Numbered from the stretch's first letter, positions 1-8,517 are shown. The stretch is 64,000 bases of DNA from Candidatus Dormiibacter spiritus (GCA_003244185.1 QHBT01000069.1:1-64000); one strand, 5' to 3'. Notes: generated by a model not told the origin, from the sequence alone. A program made the numbers and translations.

Positions 1-216
1 GCCGCCACCGCCGTAATAGCCACCGCCACTGCCGCCGGTGAAACCGCCGCCGCCGCCTGAGCTGCCGCCGCCTGAGTGACCGACGCTGCCGCCCGAGTGA
101 CCGCCGCCGCCGCCGCGGGCGAAGGCCAACTCGGGAAAGATGACCTCGCTCGCCACGACGATCAGAACGGGCAGCAGCCAGCGAGCCACCGCCCTAAAGC
201 GCCGCCTGCGGCTCAC
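1..216 (-). CDS. Secreted/membrane protein with Gly-rich N-terminus, partial (possibly Tim44-like)
   Basis: The reverse strand from a GTG at 216 encodes a basic N-terminus (MSRRRRFRAVARWLL), a hydrophobic core and an AFA|RGGGG junction, a good signal peptide or membrane anchor. It runs into a Gly/Ser/His repeat region and leaves the window. A second GTG at 189 is possible but would lose the basic residues. Gly-rich regions directly after a signal peptide are common in Tim44-like and TPM-type envelope proteins, and such genes often neighbour SPFH/PspA genes, as here. The catalytic or folded domain is outside the window, so the family is only a guess. Confidence 0.6.
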   Translation of the reverse strand, partial: MSRRRRFRAVARWLLPVLIVVASEVIFPELAFARGGGGGHSGGSVGHSGGGSSGGGGGFTGGSGGGYYGGGG

Positions 217-239
217 GGCTCGCTCGCCGGCAGGCTCGC

Positions 240-291
240 TCAACCCCGAGACAGGTTCAGTCAACCCCGAGAGCGCAAGCGCCGCTCGGGG
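240..291 (-). repeat. 12-bp direct repeat with a shared complementary arm (alternative hairpins)
   Basis: TCAACCCCGAGA occurs at 240-251 and 261-272. The segment CTCGGGG at 285-291 can pair with CCCCGAG in either copy (244-250 or 265-271). The region lies between the SPFH stop and the start of the Gly-rich gene, so on the minus-strand transcript it forms an intercistronic leader with two mutually exclusive stems. No T-run follows, so a simple terminator is unlikely. Confidence 0.5.
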
Positions 292-315
292 CTCTCACTC
301 GTCGCAAGCTTCGGC

Positions 316-1563
316 TCAGGCCTGGCCGGGAGCCGGGGGCGGTTGTCCAGGCCCGGACTCTGGTGGCTGAGCCTCGCCCTCAGTCGTTCGCTGGGCCGCG
401 CCGGGCTGAGCTGAAGCGGCTTGGACCAGGCTGGTGCCGCAGTTGGGACAGAACTTGGTGCTGATCGGGCTCTGAGTCCCGCACTTGGCACAGGTTGTCA
501 TCTGCGGCGCCAAAGACGCACCGCAGCTGGAGCAGAACTTGGCGCCGGCCATATTCGACTCGCCGCAATTGGGGCAGCTGACACCGGCGGCCGGCGACTG
601 CTGACTCGGAGCGCCCAGTTGAGTGGCGCAGTTGGAGCAGAACTTGGCGGTCTCCGGATTGGCGGTTCCGCACTTGGGGCAGCGCACCTGCACCTGGGCC
701 GGCTGCTGCTGGCCGCCGGCTCCCATGGTGTTGCCCATGCCGAAGCCGACGCCCATCATGGCGGGCCCGACGGCGCCCCCGCCCTTGGCGGCGCCCTCGC
801 CGACCCCGAGCATTGCCTGGCCCTGGGCGTACTGCTGGAAGCCGCCCGCCATCCGCGTGTACTGCGCGTCGCGGCGGTAGCCCTTCAGGGTGGCCTCGTC
901 CTCCTCCTTGATGGAGATGGTGAAGTTGCCGAGGCGGACGATCTGAATGCCATAGCTGGCGACGTGCTGCTGAACCTTCTCCAGCGTGACGCGCTCGATC
1001 TCCTCCGTGTGGGAGGCGATGCCGAGGATCGGCCAGTTGGTCTGGACGATCTGGCTCGTCACGTCAGTGCGCAGGACCTTCAGCAGCTGCTCGCGCATCC
1101 AGTCGGTGATCTGATCGTTGTTGGAGACGTTCTGCGTTCCGACGAGGTTGACGATGAGCGACTGGGGCTCCAGCACCTTGAGCGAGTACTCACCAAAGAC
1201 GCGCAGGCCCACTGCCAGGGTGGTCTCCGGATCCACCACGTCGTCGACCACGCCGCCGAAGGGGAGGTTGGGGAACTCGCGAGTGGAGATGAAGTACAGC
1301 TCGGTCTTGAACATGTTGCCGCCCGTGGCAAAGTCGACAAGCATTCCGAGGAACGGTATCTCCGAGCTGTCGAGGGTGACGCGGCCGGGGTTGATGGTGC
1401 CCTGCACGCGCCCGTCCCGGAAGAAGACTGCCATCTCGTCCTGCTGGACGGTGAGCTGAGTTAGCTTGCGGATGTTCTGGTCCGGCCACTTGTAGAGAAT
1501 CTGGCTCTTGAACTCGTCTGGCCGGGCGATGAATTCGCGTCGGACCTCACCGAAAAGTCCCAT
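316..1563 (-). CDS. SPFH-domain protein with three C-terminal zinc ribbons (YdjI-like)
   Basis: A 415-residue cytosolic protein. Residues about 1-240 look like an SPFH/prohibitin-type domain of the YdjI (virion core protein-like) group. A Gly/Ala/Gln linker follows, then three CxxC-type zinc ribbons (CPKCGTANPETAKFCSNC, CPNCGESNMAGAKFCSSC, CAKCGTQSPISTKFCPNC) and a Pro-rich tail. A strong AAGGAG lies 7 bases before the ATG at 1563. YdjI-type proteins act with PspA-like and TPM-type proteins in membrane stress. The gene immediately downstream encodes a signal-peptide Gly-rich protein that could be its membrane partner. Role is inferred from family only. Confidence 0.85.
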   Translation of the reverse strand: MGLFGEVRREFIARPDEFKSQILYKWPDQNIRKLTQLTVQQDEMAVFFRDGRVQGTINPGRVTLDSSEIPFLGMLVDFATGGNMFKTELYFISTREFPNLPFGGVVDDVVDPETTLAVGLRVFGEYSLKVLEPQSLIVNLVGTQNVSNNDQITDWMREQLLKVLRTDVTSQIVQTNWPILGIASHTEEIERVTLEKVQQHVASYGIQIVRLGNFTISIKEEDEATLKGYRRDAQYTRMAGGFQQYAQGQAMLGVGEGAAKGGGAVGPAMMGVGFGMGNTMGAGGQQQPAQVQVRCPKCGTANPETAKFCSNCATQLGAPSQQSPAAGVSCPNCGESNMAGAKFCSSCGASLAPQMTTCAKCGTQSPISTKFCPNCGTSLVQAASAQPGAAQRTTEGEAQPPESGPGQPPPAPGQA

Positions 1564-1679
1564 ATTTTGCTCCTTGTCAATTTGCCCGACCGCCCAGCGT
1601 CGCCAGGATCGGGATGTCCTGTCAAAGAGGCTAACGCTTCGGCTGGGAGAGTTGGTCTACCTCACCTCCCGTGTTCGGG

Positions 1680-3032
1680 TCAGGCGCCGCCGCCCGCCGC
1701 CGTGGCGGTGAGCCGGGGATCGCCGCCCTTCGCTTCCAGCGGCTCGATCTTGCCGACTATGAAGAGGTAGGAGATGGCGCCCAGCAGGGCAAAGCCGCCC
1801 ATGGCGAAGAGCGAGATCACATAGTTGCCGGTGATCTGCAGCACCGCGCCTGTGAAGATGCTGGTGATGACGCCTGAGATGTTGGAGGCGAAGTTCTGGA
1901 TGCCGCCGATCGACGCGACCTGGTTGGGCGAGGGGGCGACGTCGGCCGGCAGGCACCAGACGCTGGCGGCGGCGAAGGTCAGACTGGCGTAGGCGACTGA
2001 GAGGAGCGCGATTGCCACGGCGGCCGAGGGCGCGAGCGCCACCAGAGCGATGACAGAAGCGCAGGCCATGCCGCCAACCAGGCACAGCTTGCGCGCCTTG
2101 GTCAGGTCCATACCGCGGCGCACCAGCGTGTCGGCGACGATGCCGCCCAGCCAGCCCCCCGGGATGGCAGCGAGGGCCGGGATGGTGCCGACAGTCCCCA
2201 GCTTGGGCAGGCTGAAGTGGCGGGCGGTGGTCAGGTAGTCAGGAAACCAGGTGATGAAGAAGTAGATGACGAAGTTCAGGCAGAAGAAGCCGATCATCAT
2301 GCCCCAGATCGTCCTGTAGCGGAACAGATCGACCCAGCGCACAGGCACGCGCTCCGCCTCCAGATCGGGGCTGCGAGAGCCCTGCTCGATATAAGCCAGC
2401 TCCTCCTGCTTCACCCAGAAATGCTGGCGGGGGCGCCGGTAGAGCAGCACGAAAGCGACAGCCCAAACCAGGCCGAGCGCCCCGGTTGCCAGGAAGGACC
2501 CTCGCCAGCCGATGTTCAGGATCAGCCAGGTCACGATGGGCAGGGAGGCCACGGTGCCGAAGCGGGCACCGCTGTCGTAGATGCTCGTGGCGGTGCCGCG
2601 CTCGCGGAGTGGAAACCACTCAGCCACTATCTTGGCGTTGCTCGGGTAGGCGCCGGATTCGCCCACTCCCAGCAGCAGCCGCAGAACGAAGAGGGAGAAG
2701 AAGCCGCGGGCCAGCGCGGTGGCGGCCGTGAAGACCGACCACCAGGCGACGGCGAACGTGTACATGATGCGGGCGCCGATCCTGTCGACCAGGTAGCCAT
2801 TGGGTAGCTGGAACACCGCGTAACTGATGAAGAAGGAGCCGATGGCGATGCCCATCAGGCCGGGCGGGATGTGAAGGTCCTTTCGGATGAGTGTGTTGGC
2901 CACACCGAGATTGGCGCGGTCGACGTAGTTGATGGTGGTCCCCACGAAGGCCAGGAGGACCATGAGCCAGCGCACCATGCCCACAGCCTTGCGCGCGGTG
3001 CTCGTCCGCTCCAGGGCCGAACTCTCAGCCAT
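1680..3032 (-). CDS. MFS transporter, anion:cation symporter type
   Basis: A 450-residue 12-helix permease. The N-terminal half has the NYVDRANLGVA motif after TM1 and RLLLGVGESGAYPSN in TM4, both typical of the ACS family (hexuronate, glucarate, phthalate, tartrate carriers). A GGAGG ribosome site precedes the ATG. It follows the dehydratase gene by 90 bp on the same strand, so it probably imports the substrate of the aldolase/dehydratase pair. The substrate cannot be read from sequence, but a sugar acid or other organic acid is most likely. Confidence 0.88.
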   Translation of the reverse strand: MAESSALERTSTARKAVGMVRWLMVLLAFVGTTINYVDRANLGVANTLIRKDLHIPPGLMGIAIGSFFISYAVFQLPNGYLVDRIGARIMYTFAVAWWSVFTAATALARGFFSLFVLRLLLGVGESGAYPSNAKIVAEWFPLRERGTATSIYDSGARFGTVASLPIVTWLILNIGWRGSFLATGALGLVWAVAFVLLYRRPRQHFWVKQEELAYIEQGSRSPDLEAERVPVRWVDLFRYRTIWGMMIGFFCLNFVIYFFITWFPDYLTTARHFSLPKLGTVGTIPALAAIPGGWLGGIVADTLVRRGMDLTKARKLCLVGGMACASVIALVALAPSAAVAIALLSVAYASLTFAAASVWCLPADVAPSPNQVASIGGIQNFASNISGVITSIFTGAVLQITGNYVISLFAMGGFALLGAISYLFIVGKIEPLEAKGGDPRLTATAAGGGA

Positions 3033-3122
3033 CTCTACCTCCTCACCTCGGTTTGCTGGCCGCGATTATGGCACGGATCCGTCTGGGCAGCGGCTGTCGT
3101 GCGCCTGGTCAGGCAACGAGGC
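3033..3122 (-). promoter_or_regulatory. Short gap with possible internal promoter for the MFS gene
   Basis: On the minus strand a CATAAT box (plus 3065-3070) lies 32 bases before the ATG, followed by a GAGGTGAGGAGG ribosome site. I see no matching -35 box. A GCCTG-AC-CAGGC dyad lies upstream. This could give the transporter extra expression. Confidence 0.3.
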
Positions 3123-4790
3123 TCAGGGCAGCGTGACGGCGCCCTCGGAGGCCGAGGTCACCTGGGCCATGTACTTGGCGAAGACGCCGCTCCGGTAGCG
3201 GGCCTCCGGCGGCGACCAGTCGCGCAGGCGCTCGGCCAAATCCACGCCCTCCACGTCGACGCGCCGGCCGGTGATGTCCACGACTATGGTGTCGCCGTCG
3301 CGGAGCGCCGCGAGCGGGCCGCCGACCGCCGCCTCGGGCGCCACGTGGCCGATCATCTGGCCCTGAGTGGCGCCTGAGAAGCGGCCGTCGGTGATCAGGC
3401 AGACCTTGTCGCCCAGGCCCTGGCCGACCAGCGCCCCCGTCACCTGCAGCATCTCCCGCATGCCCGGACCGCCCTTGGGGCCTTCGTAGCGGATCACCAC
3501 CACATCACCGGGGTCGATGTGGTTACCGAGCACGGCGGCCAGCGCGTCCTCCTCCCGGTTGAAGAGCCGAGCCGGCCCCCGATGGTGATGGGGGGCGTGA
3601 TGGGCGATCTTGATGACGCTGCCCTCCGGGGCCAGGTTGCCCTTCAGGATGACCAGGCCGCCCTCAGGGCTGAAGGGATTGCTCAGCGGCCGGATCACGT
3701 CCTGGCCAGGCGTTTCCTCCACCTGGCCGCACTCTTGAGACAGCGTGCGCCCGGTCACCGTCAACGCGGAGCCGTCGACGAAGCCACCATCGATCAAGCG
3801 CTTGGTCATCACGGCGACGCCGCCCGCCCTGTGCAGCTGGGGAGCTGCGTAGCGGCCGCCCGGCTTCAGGTCGCAGAGCAGCGGCGTGCGCTTGAAGATG
3901 ACCTCCAGGTCATCGATCTCCAGCGGCACACCAACCTCTCGGGCCAAGGCAAGCAGGTGGAGCACGGCGTTGGTCGAACCACCCGAGGCAGCCACCGCTG
4001 CGGCGGCGTTCTCGAAGGCCGGCCGGGTGAGGATCTGCGAGGGCCGGATGTCGTTCTCCAGCGCGTTGCGGACCACGTCACCCAGCCGCCGGGTCAGCTC
4101 CTCACGGGCGGGGTCGACGGCCGGAACGCCGTTGTAGCCAACCGGTGAGAGCCCTATCACCTCCATCACCATCGACATGGTGTTGGCCGTGTACTGTCCG
4201 CCGCAGGCACCCGGGCCTGGGCAGATGTGAGCCTCCAGCTCCGCCAGGTCGCTCTCGGTCATGCGACCGGCGGCGACCGCGCCGATTGCCTCGTACGCCT
4301 CGCCCACCGCGACCTGGCGGCCGCGGTACGAGCCCTCCAGGATGGAGCCGGAATAGACCAGCACCGCCGGCCTGTCGAGCCGGGCCATCGCCATCGCGGC
4401 GGCGGGCACAGTCTTGTCACAGCCGGTGATGCAGCAGAGGGCGTCGAAGTAGTGGCCCCGAGAGACGAGCTCGATCGAGTCTGCGATCAGCTCCCGCGAG
4501 ACCAGTGAGGCCTTCATTCCCTCAGTGCCCATCGTGATTCCGTCTGAGATGGCTATGGTGTTCAGCTCCATCGGGGTGAGTCCCTGCGCCCGCAAGCCCT
4601 CGGCCGCCCAGGCCGCCAGCGTCCTGTGGTTGAAGTTGCAGGGCATGGTGCCGATCCAGGAATGAGCCACTCCGACCACAGGCTGCTTCAGGTCGTCCCG
4701 GCTGAAGCCGATGTTGAGCAGGAACGAGCGCGCACCCGCGCGGTCGACGCCGTCGTAGAGGGTGCGGCTGTGGCGGCGCAGGTCGGTCAT
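3123..4790 (-). CDS. IlvD/EDD-family dehydratase (dihydroxy-acid or sugar-acid dehydratase)
   Basis: A 555-residue Fe-S dehydratase. The cluster ligands are visible as C51 (TMPCNFNH), C124 (ITGCDK, with the Mg-binding D125-K126) and C196 (GPGACGGQ). C-terminal TDGRFSGAT is the substrate-binding loop of the family. The length is that of IlvD, which makes 2-ketoacids for valine and isoleucine synthesis. The same fold dehydrates aldonates to 2-keto-3-deoxy acids. It starts inside the stop of an HpcH/HpaI aldolase (ATGA overlap) and is followed by an ACS-type carrier, and no ilvBNC gene is near. Context therefore favours a catabolic sugar-acid dehydratase, although sequence alone does not exclude IlvD. 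Confidence 0.85.
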   Translation of the reverse strand: MTDLRRHSRTLYDGVDRAGARSFLLNIGFSRDDLKQPVVGVAHSWIGTMPCNFNHRTLAAWAAEGLRAQGLTPMELNTIAISDGITMGTEGMKASLVSRELIADSIELVSRGHYFDALCCITGCDKTVPAAAMAMARLDRPAVLVYSGSILEGSYRGRQVAVGEAYEAIGAVAAGRMTESDLAELEAHICPGPGACGGQYTANTMSMVMEVIGLSPVGYNGVPAVDPAREELTRRLGDVVRNALENDIRPSQILTRPAFENAAAAVAASGGSTNAVLHLLALAREVGVPLEIDDLEVIFKRTPLLCDLKPGGRYAAPQLHRAGGVAVMTKRLIDGGFVDGSALTVTGRTLSQECGQVEETPGQDVIRPLSNPFSPEGGLVILKGNLAPEGSVIKIAHHAPHHHRGPARLFNREEDALAAVLGNHIDPGDVVVIRYEGPKGGPGMREMLQVTGALVGQGLGDKVCLITDGRFSGATQGQMIGHVAPEAAVGGPLAALRDGDTIVVDITGRRVDVEGVDLAERLRDWSPPEARYRSGVFAKYMAQVTSASEGAVTLP

Positions 4791-5638
4791 CTTCGGATCT
4801 CCTCAGTGCTGGTCTTCAACTGGCCGAGTTCGACCTGTGCCAGCGACTGGACCTGGTGAGCGGCACCCTGCCGCAGCAGCTGGGAATCGGACAGGATGTT
4901 GGTCAGCCGAAATCCGCGGCGGCGCCACTCGGTGGCTGACTCCAGGTCACCGCAGAAAAGGCCTGGCACCACCTCATGCCGGCCGCAGGCTTCCAGGATC
5001 GTCTGGATGAGCTCGATGTGCTCGGGCTCGGTGGCGGTCGGCGTCGGCCTCAGCCCGTGCGTCAGCGAGAGATCCTGCGGGCCCACATAGACCGCGTCGA
5101 CGCCTGGCACCGACAGGATCTGGTCAAGGGTCTGAACTGCTCCCACAGTTTCGATCATGAGGGTCACCACGACGCTCTCGTTGGCGGTTGCGGGCGAGTA
5201 GTCGGCGACCCCCAGCGCCGCCCGGATCGGGCCCCAGGAGCGATTGCCGGCAGGCGGGTAGCGGCAGGCCTGGACGGCGCGCTCGGCGTCGTCGGGGCTG
5301 TCGATCATCGGCACTATCACGCCCTCCGCGCCGGCGTCCAGCGCCTTCATGAGGCGGCCCGGTTCGTTCCAGGGCACTCGCACCAGAGCCGGTGTACCTG
5401 TCAGCTGCAGAGCCTGCAGCATGGTACCCAGGTGCTCCTCGCGGATCATCCCGTGCTGCATGTCGAGGCAGGCCCAGTCGTAGCCCGCGCGGCCGATCAG
5501 CTCCGCTGTGAAGCTGTCGGGGATGACGCACCAGGCGCCGAGGAGAGGACGGCCTGAGCGCAGCCGGCGGCGCAGTTCCATGAAGCGCTGAGCATACTTC
5601 CGGGCCCCAGGCGCCAACCCGAGGCCGCTGGCGAGCAC
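4787..5638 (-). CDS. HpcH/HpaI-family aldolase (class II 2-keto acid aldolase)
   Basis: A 283-residue TIM-barrel aldolase/citrate lyase family protein. Visible features are the N-terminal DWACLDMQHG, VRVPWNE, and the metal-binding pair MIET and VGPQDLS. Members cleave 2-keto-3-deoxy acids such as 2-dehydro-3-deoxyglucarate to pyruvate plus an aldehyde. The start is a GTG at 5638 with a weak AGG upstream. An internal ATG at 5582 would also leave the fold intact. The stop overlaps the dehydratase ATG, so translation of the two is coupled and a dehydratase-aldolase pathway is suggested. Confidence 0.85.
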   Translation of the reverse strand: MLASGLGLAPGARKYAQRFMELRRRLRSGRPLLGAWCVIPDSFTAELIGRAGYDWACLDMQHGMIREEHLGTMLQALQLTGTPALVRVPWNEPGRLMKALDAGAEGVIVPMIDSPDDAERAVQACRYPPAGNRSWGPIRAALGVADYSPATANESVVVTLMIETVGAVQTLDQILSVPGVDAVYVGPQDLSLTHGLRPTPTATEPEHIELIQTILEACGRHEVVPGLFCGDLESATEWRRRGFRLTNILSDSQLLRQGAAHQVQSLAQVELGQLKTSTEEIRR

Positions 5639-5676
5639 AAATGCAGCCTGCTGTTCTAGGATCTCCTCACAGCGGT

Positions 5677-5692
5677 CGCGACAGCAGTCGCG
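5677..5692. promoter_or_regulatory. Operator-like dyad between divergent genes
   Basis: CGCGAC-AGCA-GTCGCG is a perfect 6-bp inverted repeat in the 81-bp gap between the aldolase operon and the second MFS gene. Its central place suggests a shared operator for both directions. No regulator gene lies next to it. Confidence 0.45.
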
Positions 5693-5719
5693 CTTGTCGT
5701 CAACTGAGAGGAGGACTCA

Positions 5720-7069
5720 ATGCAGGCACCGGCGGATCGGCCCGCGCAGCTGCGGAAAGCTGTGGTCGCGAGCGTCATCGGCACCTCGATCGAGTGGTAC
5801 GACTTCTTCCTCTACGGCTCGGCGGCTGCGCTGGTCTTCCCCAAGCTGTTCTTCCCCAAGAGCGATCCGCTGGCGGGAGCGCTGCTTTCCTTCGGCACTC
5901 AGGCCGTCGGCTTTGCCGCCCGCCCGATCGGAGCGGCGATCTTCGGCCACTTCGGCGACCGGATCGGGCGCAAGGCGACGCTGATAGTGACGCTGCTGAC
6001 GATGGGCCTGGCCACCACTCTGATCGGACTCGTGCCTTCCTACACCTCGATCGGCGTCTGGGGCGCCATCCTGCTCATAGTGTTGCGCGTCTTCCAGGGG
6101 CTCGGCGTGGGCGGGGAGTGGGGCGGCTCGGTCCTGCTCTCCATGGAGTGGGGCAGCAATCGCCGCCGGGGCCTGGTCGCCAGCTGGCCCCAGATCGGTG
6201 TGCCGATCGGACTGATCCTCGGCAACGGCGCGCTGCTGCTGGTCAGCAACCTGACTGGCAAGGATTTCCTCAACTGGGGTTGGCGAATACCTTTTGTGGC
6301 CAGCCTGATCCTCGTCGCCATCGGCCTCTACATTCGGCTCGGCATTCTGGAGACGCCGTCTTTCGCCCGCCTGGTGAGCGAAAACAGACTGGTCAAGATC
6401 CCGCTGCTCGAGGTGCTGAAGCGGAACTGGCGGGAGGTGATACTGGCCGCGCTGGTGCGCGTCTCGGAGCAGGCGCCGTTCTACATCTTCACCTCCTTCG
6501 TGCTTCTCTACGGCACCAAGACGCTGAAGCTGAGCAACAACTTCATGCTGACGACAGTCTTCGTGGCCAGCTTTCTGTCACTGTTCACAGTGCCCTTTGC
6601 CGGTTACCTCTCAGATCGATTCGGGCGCAAGCTCATCTACGGCATCGGCGCTGCAGGGATAGGCCTTCTTGCCTTTCCCTACTTTGCCCTCCTGGACACT
6701 CGCGCGGTAGGCCTGGTTCTGCTGGGCGTAGTCGTCTCGCTCATCCCTCACGATCTTCAGTACGGGCCCCAGGCGTCGCTGATCGCCGAGAACTTCACGG
6801 GCCGGCTGCGCTACACAGGCGCCTCCATCGGCTATCAGCTGGCCTCGGTGGTGGCCGGCGGCCCGGCGCCCTTGATAGCCACCTATCTCCTGGCCACCTA
6901 CAAGAGCTCAGCGCCCATCGCGCTCTACATAGTTGGCTGCGCTGTCGTGAGTCTCATTGCCCTGGTGCTCATCCCGAACCGGCAGACTCAGGATCACAAC
7001 GTCGAGTACGACGAAGCGGTCACCGCCGCTGGCGCCCGCAGGCCCAGCACTGCCTGGCCGTCCGGCTAG
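5720..7069 (+). CDS. MFS transporter, metabolite:H+ symporter (MHS) type
   Basis: A 449-residue 12-helix permease. It has GTSIEWYDFFLYGSAAAL at TM1 and FGHFGDRIGRKATL in loop 2-3, which are diagnostic for the metabolite:H+ symporter family (shikimate, 2-oxoglutarate, proline/betaine carriers). A GGAGG site precedes the ATG. Divergent from the aldolase-dehydratase operon, it may carry an organic acid related to that pathway. Its stop overlaps the stop of the lipoyl protein in a convergent arrangement (GCTAGC). Confidence 0.88.
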   Translation: MQAPADRPAQLRKAVVASVIGTSIEWYDFFLYGSAAALVFPKLFFPKSDPLAGALLSFGTQAVGFAARPIGAAIFGHFGDRIGRKATLIVTLLTMGLATTLIGLVPSYTSIGVWGAILLIVLRVFQGLGVGGEWGGSVLLSMEWGSNRRRGLVASWPQIGVPIGLILGNGALLLVSNLTGKDFLNWGWRIPFVASLILVAIGLYIRLGILETPSFARLVSENRLVKIPLLEVLKRNWREVILAALVRVSEQAPFYIFTSFVLLYGTKTLKLSNNFMLTTVFVASFLSLFTVPFAGYLSDRFGRKLIYGIGAAGIGLLAFPYFALLDTRAVGLVLLGVVVSLIPHDLQYGPQASLIAENFTGRLRYTGASIGYQLASVVAGGPAPLIATYLLATYKSSAPIALYIVGCAVVSLIALVLIPNRQTQDHNVEYDEAVTAAGARRPSTAWPSG

Positions 7070-7314
7070 CGCTTTTCGGTGCGGAGCCTGGCCAGCAGCG
7101 CGCCGACCGGGACCGTGCCCCCCTCGGGCGCGACGATCTCGCTCAGCGTGCCGGCGACCGGTGACTCCAGCTGGTTGTTCACCTTGTCGGTCTCGACCTC
7201 GACCAGCGGCTCGCCCTCCGCCACCTGATCGCCAGGCTGCTTGAGCCAGCGGGTGACAGTACCTTCGGTCAGGGTTTCGGCCAGCTGCGGCAGCGTGAAG
7301 TCGACCTCGCTCAT
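7066..7314 (-). CDS. Stand-alone lipoyl/biotinyl-domain protein
   Basis: An 82-residue protein consisting only of a lipoyl domain of the E2 type. The modified lysine is K44 in VETDKVNNQ. ESPVAGTLSEI and the GDQVAEGEPL hairpin complete the swinging-arm fold. No peripheral-subunit-binding or catalytic domain follows, so it is not a truncated E2. It ends the coxG-peptidase-amidase run but has its own TAGGCT box 7 bases before the ATG. It could serve as an acyl or methylamine carrier, or as a spare E2 arm. The partner enzyme is unknown. Confidence 0.85.
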   Translation of the reverse strand: MSEVDFTLPQLAETLTEGTVTRWLKQPGDQVAEGEPLVEVETDKVNNQLESPVAGTLSEIVAPEGGTVPVGALLARLRTEKR

Positions 7315-7348
7315 GCCGGCAAGCCTAGCCCGAACGGCCGGTCCGTTC
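7315..7348 (-). promoter_or_regulatory. Hairpin plus leaderless-type promoter before the lipoyl gene
   Basis: A GAACGG-CCGGT-CCGTTC stem (7332-7348) follows the amidase stop. A TAGGCT -10 box (7322-7327, minus strand) then ends 7 bases before the ATG. There is no ribosome-binding site, so the lipoyl mRNA is probably leaderless. Confidence 0.45.
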
Positions 7349-8514
7349 TAGCCGGTCACCTGCGCCCAGGCTGCTTCCAGCGCCAGCGCGACCCCGACCA
7401 GCCGAGCCTCCTGGCCGAATCGGCCCACCACCTGGACGCCCACCGGCAGGCCGGAGGTTGGCGCGGGTAGGCAGATGACCGGCTGACCGGTGGTGTTGAA
7501 GGGCCGGGTCCAGCCGGCGACGGCCGCGCGGTCGTATTCCGCGCCGATGCGGGGCGGCATGATGCCAGTGGCCGGCACGAGGATGGCGTCGACGTCAGCC
7601 ATCGCGGTCTCCGCCGCCAGGCGCGCGCGTGACTGCTCCAGCAGGGCCAGGGCGTAATCGCTGCGGCTGACGCGAAGCCCCTGTTCGAGCAGCGCCCGCA
7701 CATCAGCCCCGTAGCGCTCGGGCGTGTCCTCCAGCCAGCGACGATGCAGGCTCCCGGCCTCGGCCAGCAGGATGGTCAGCCCTGGCCGCCCCAGCGCGAG
7801 CCGGTCGGGCAGCTCGATCTCGGGCAGTCCCCGGGTGGCGGCAGCGAAGACCTCGGTGACCCCGGGCTCGACGCCGTCCAGCCAGCCGGTCGGGACCGCC
7901 AGGCGCAGCTCGGTCAAGGAGGGCGTCCGCTCCGGCAGAAGGTCGCGCAGCTCGCTCATGGCTTCGAGCGCCAGCGCTGCCGTTCGCACGTCGGGCGCCA
8001 GCGGGCCGACGGTATCGAGGCTGTGGCTCAGGGGGAAGACGCCTTCGGTGGCAATGGTCCCCAGAGTTGGTTTGAACCCCACCACGCCGCAGTAGGCGGC
8101 GGGGACGCGGATCGAACCGCCGGTGTCAGTCCCCAGCGCCCAATCGCAGAGCCGAGCCGCCACCGCCGCCGCCGAGCCGCCGGACGAGCCCCCCGCCACG
8201 CGCTCTGAGTCATGCGGGTTGCGTACGGCTCCATAGTGGGGGTTCTCGCTGGTCAGGCCGAAGGCGAACTCGTGCAGGTTGGCCTTGCCCATAACGACGC
8301 AGCCGGCTTCGCGCAGGCGCCTCACCACCTGGGCGTCGTGGCCGGCGGCCTGGGCAGGCAGCTGAATGCCGCCGGCGGTCGTGACTGTCCCGGCCACGTC
8401 GACCAGATCCTTCACCGCCACCGCCGGACCGGGACCGTCCTCCTCCGTCAGCGAGATGAAGGCTCCCAGGTGGGTCTGCGCCCGCGCCCGCTCACGGGCC
8501 TCAGCCGCGGTCAC
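7348..8514 (-). CDS. Amidase-signature hydrolase (first of two)
   Basis: A 388-residue amidase-signature enzyme with the Ser-cisSer-Lys triad visible as K35 (AVKDLVD), S110 (AGGSSGG) and S134 (DTGGSIRVP), 24 residues apart as in the family. Such enzymes hydrolyse small amides, ureas or carbamates, or act as GatA. GatA is unlikely because gatB/gatC are absent. The GTG start lies 3 bases after the peptidase TGA, so translation is probably coupled. It is one of two amidases flanking the molybdenum hydroxylase genes, suggesting that amide-bond hydrolysis follows the hydroxylation. Confidence 0.85.
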   Translation of the reverse strand: MTAAEARERARAQTHLGAFISLTEEDGPGPAVAVKDLVDVAGTVTTAGGIQLPAQAAGHDAQVVRRLREAGCVVMGKANLHEFAFGLTSENPHYGAVRNPHDSERVAGGSSGGSAAAVAARLCDWALGTDTGGSIRVPAAYCGVVGFKPTLGTIATEGVFPLSHSLDTVGPLAPDVRTAALALEAMSELRDLLPERTPSLTELRLAVPTGWLDGVEPGVTEVFAAATRGLPEIELPDRLALGRPGLTILLAEAGSLHRRWLEDTPERYGADVRALLEQGLRVSRSDYALALLEQSRARLAAETAMADVDAILVPATGIMPPRIGAEYDRAAVAGWTRPFNTTGQPVICLPAPTSGLPVGVQVVGRFGQEARLVGVALALEAAWAQVTG

Positions 8515-8517
8515 CCC

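Noticed and set aside
1-130. Short tandem repeat or CRISPR-like array at the left end
   Set aside because: The CCGCCGCC-rich repeats are explained by a Gly/Ser-rich coding region on the minus strand.
5641-7164. 507-codon plus-strand ORF overlapping the MHS transporter
   Set aside because: It is a frame-shifted shadow of the transporter, composed mainly of Arg, Pro and Ser.
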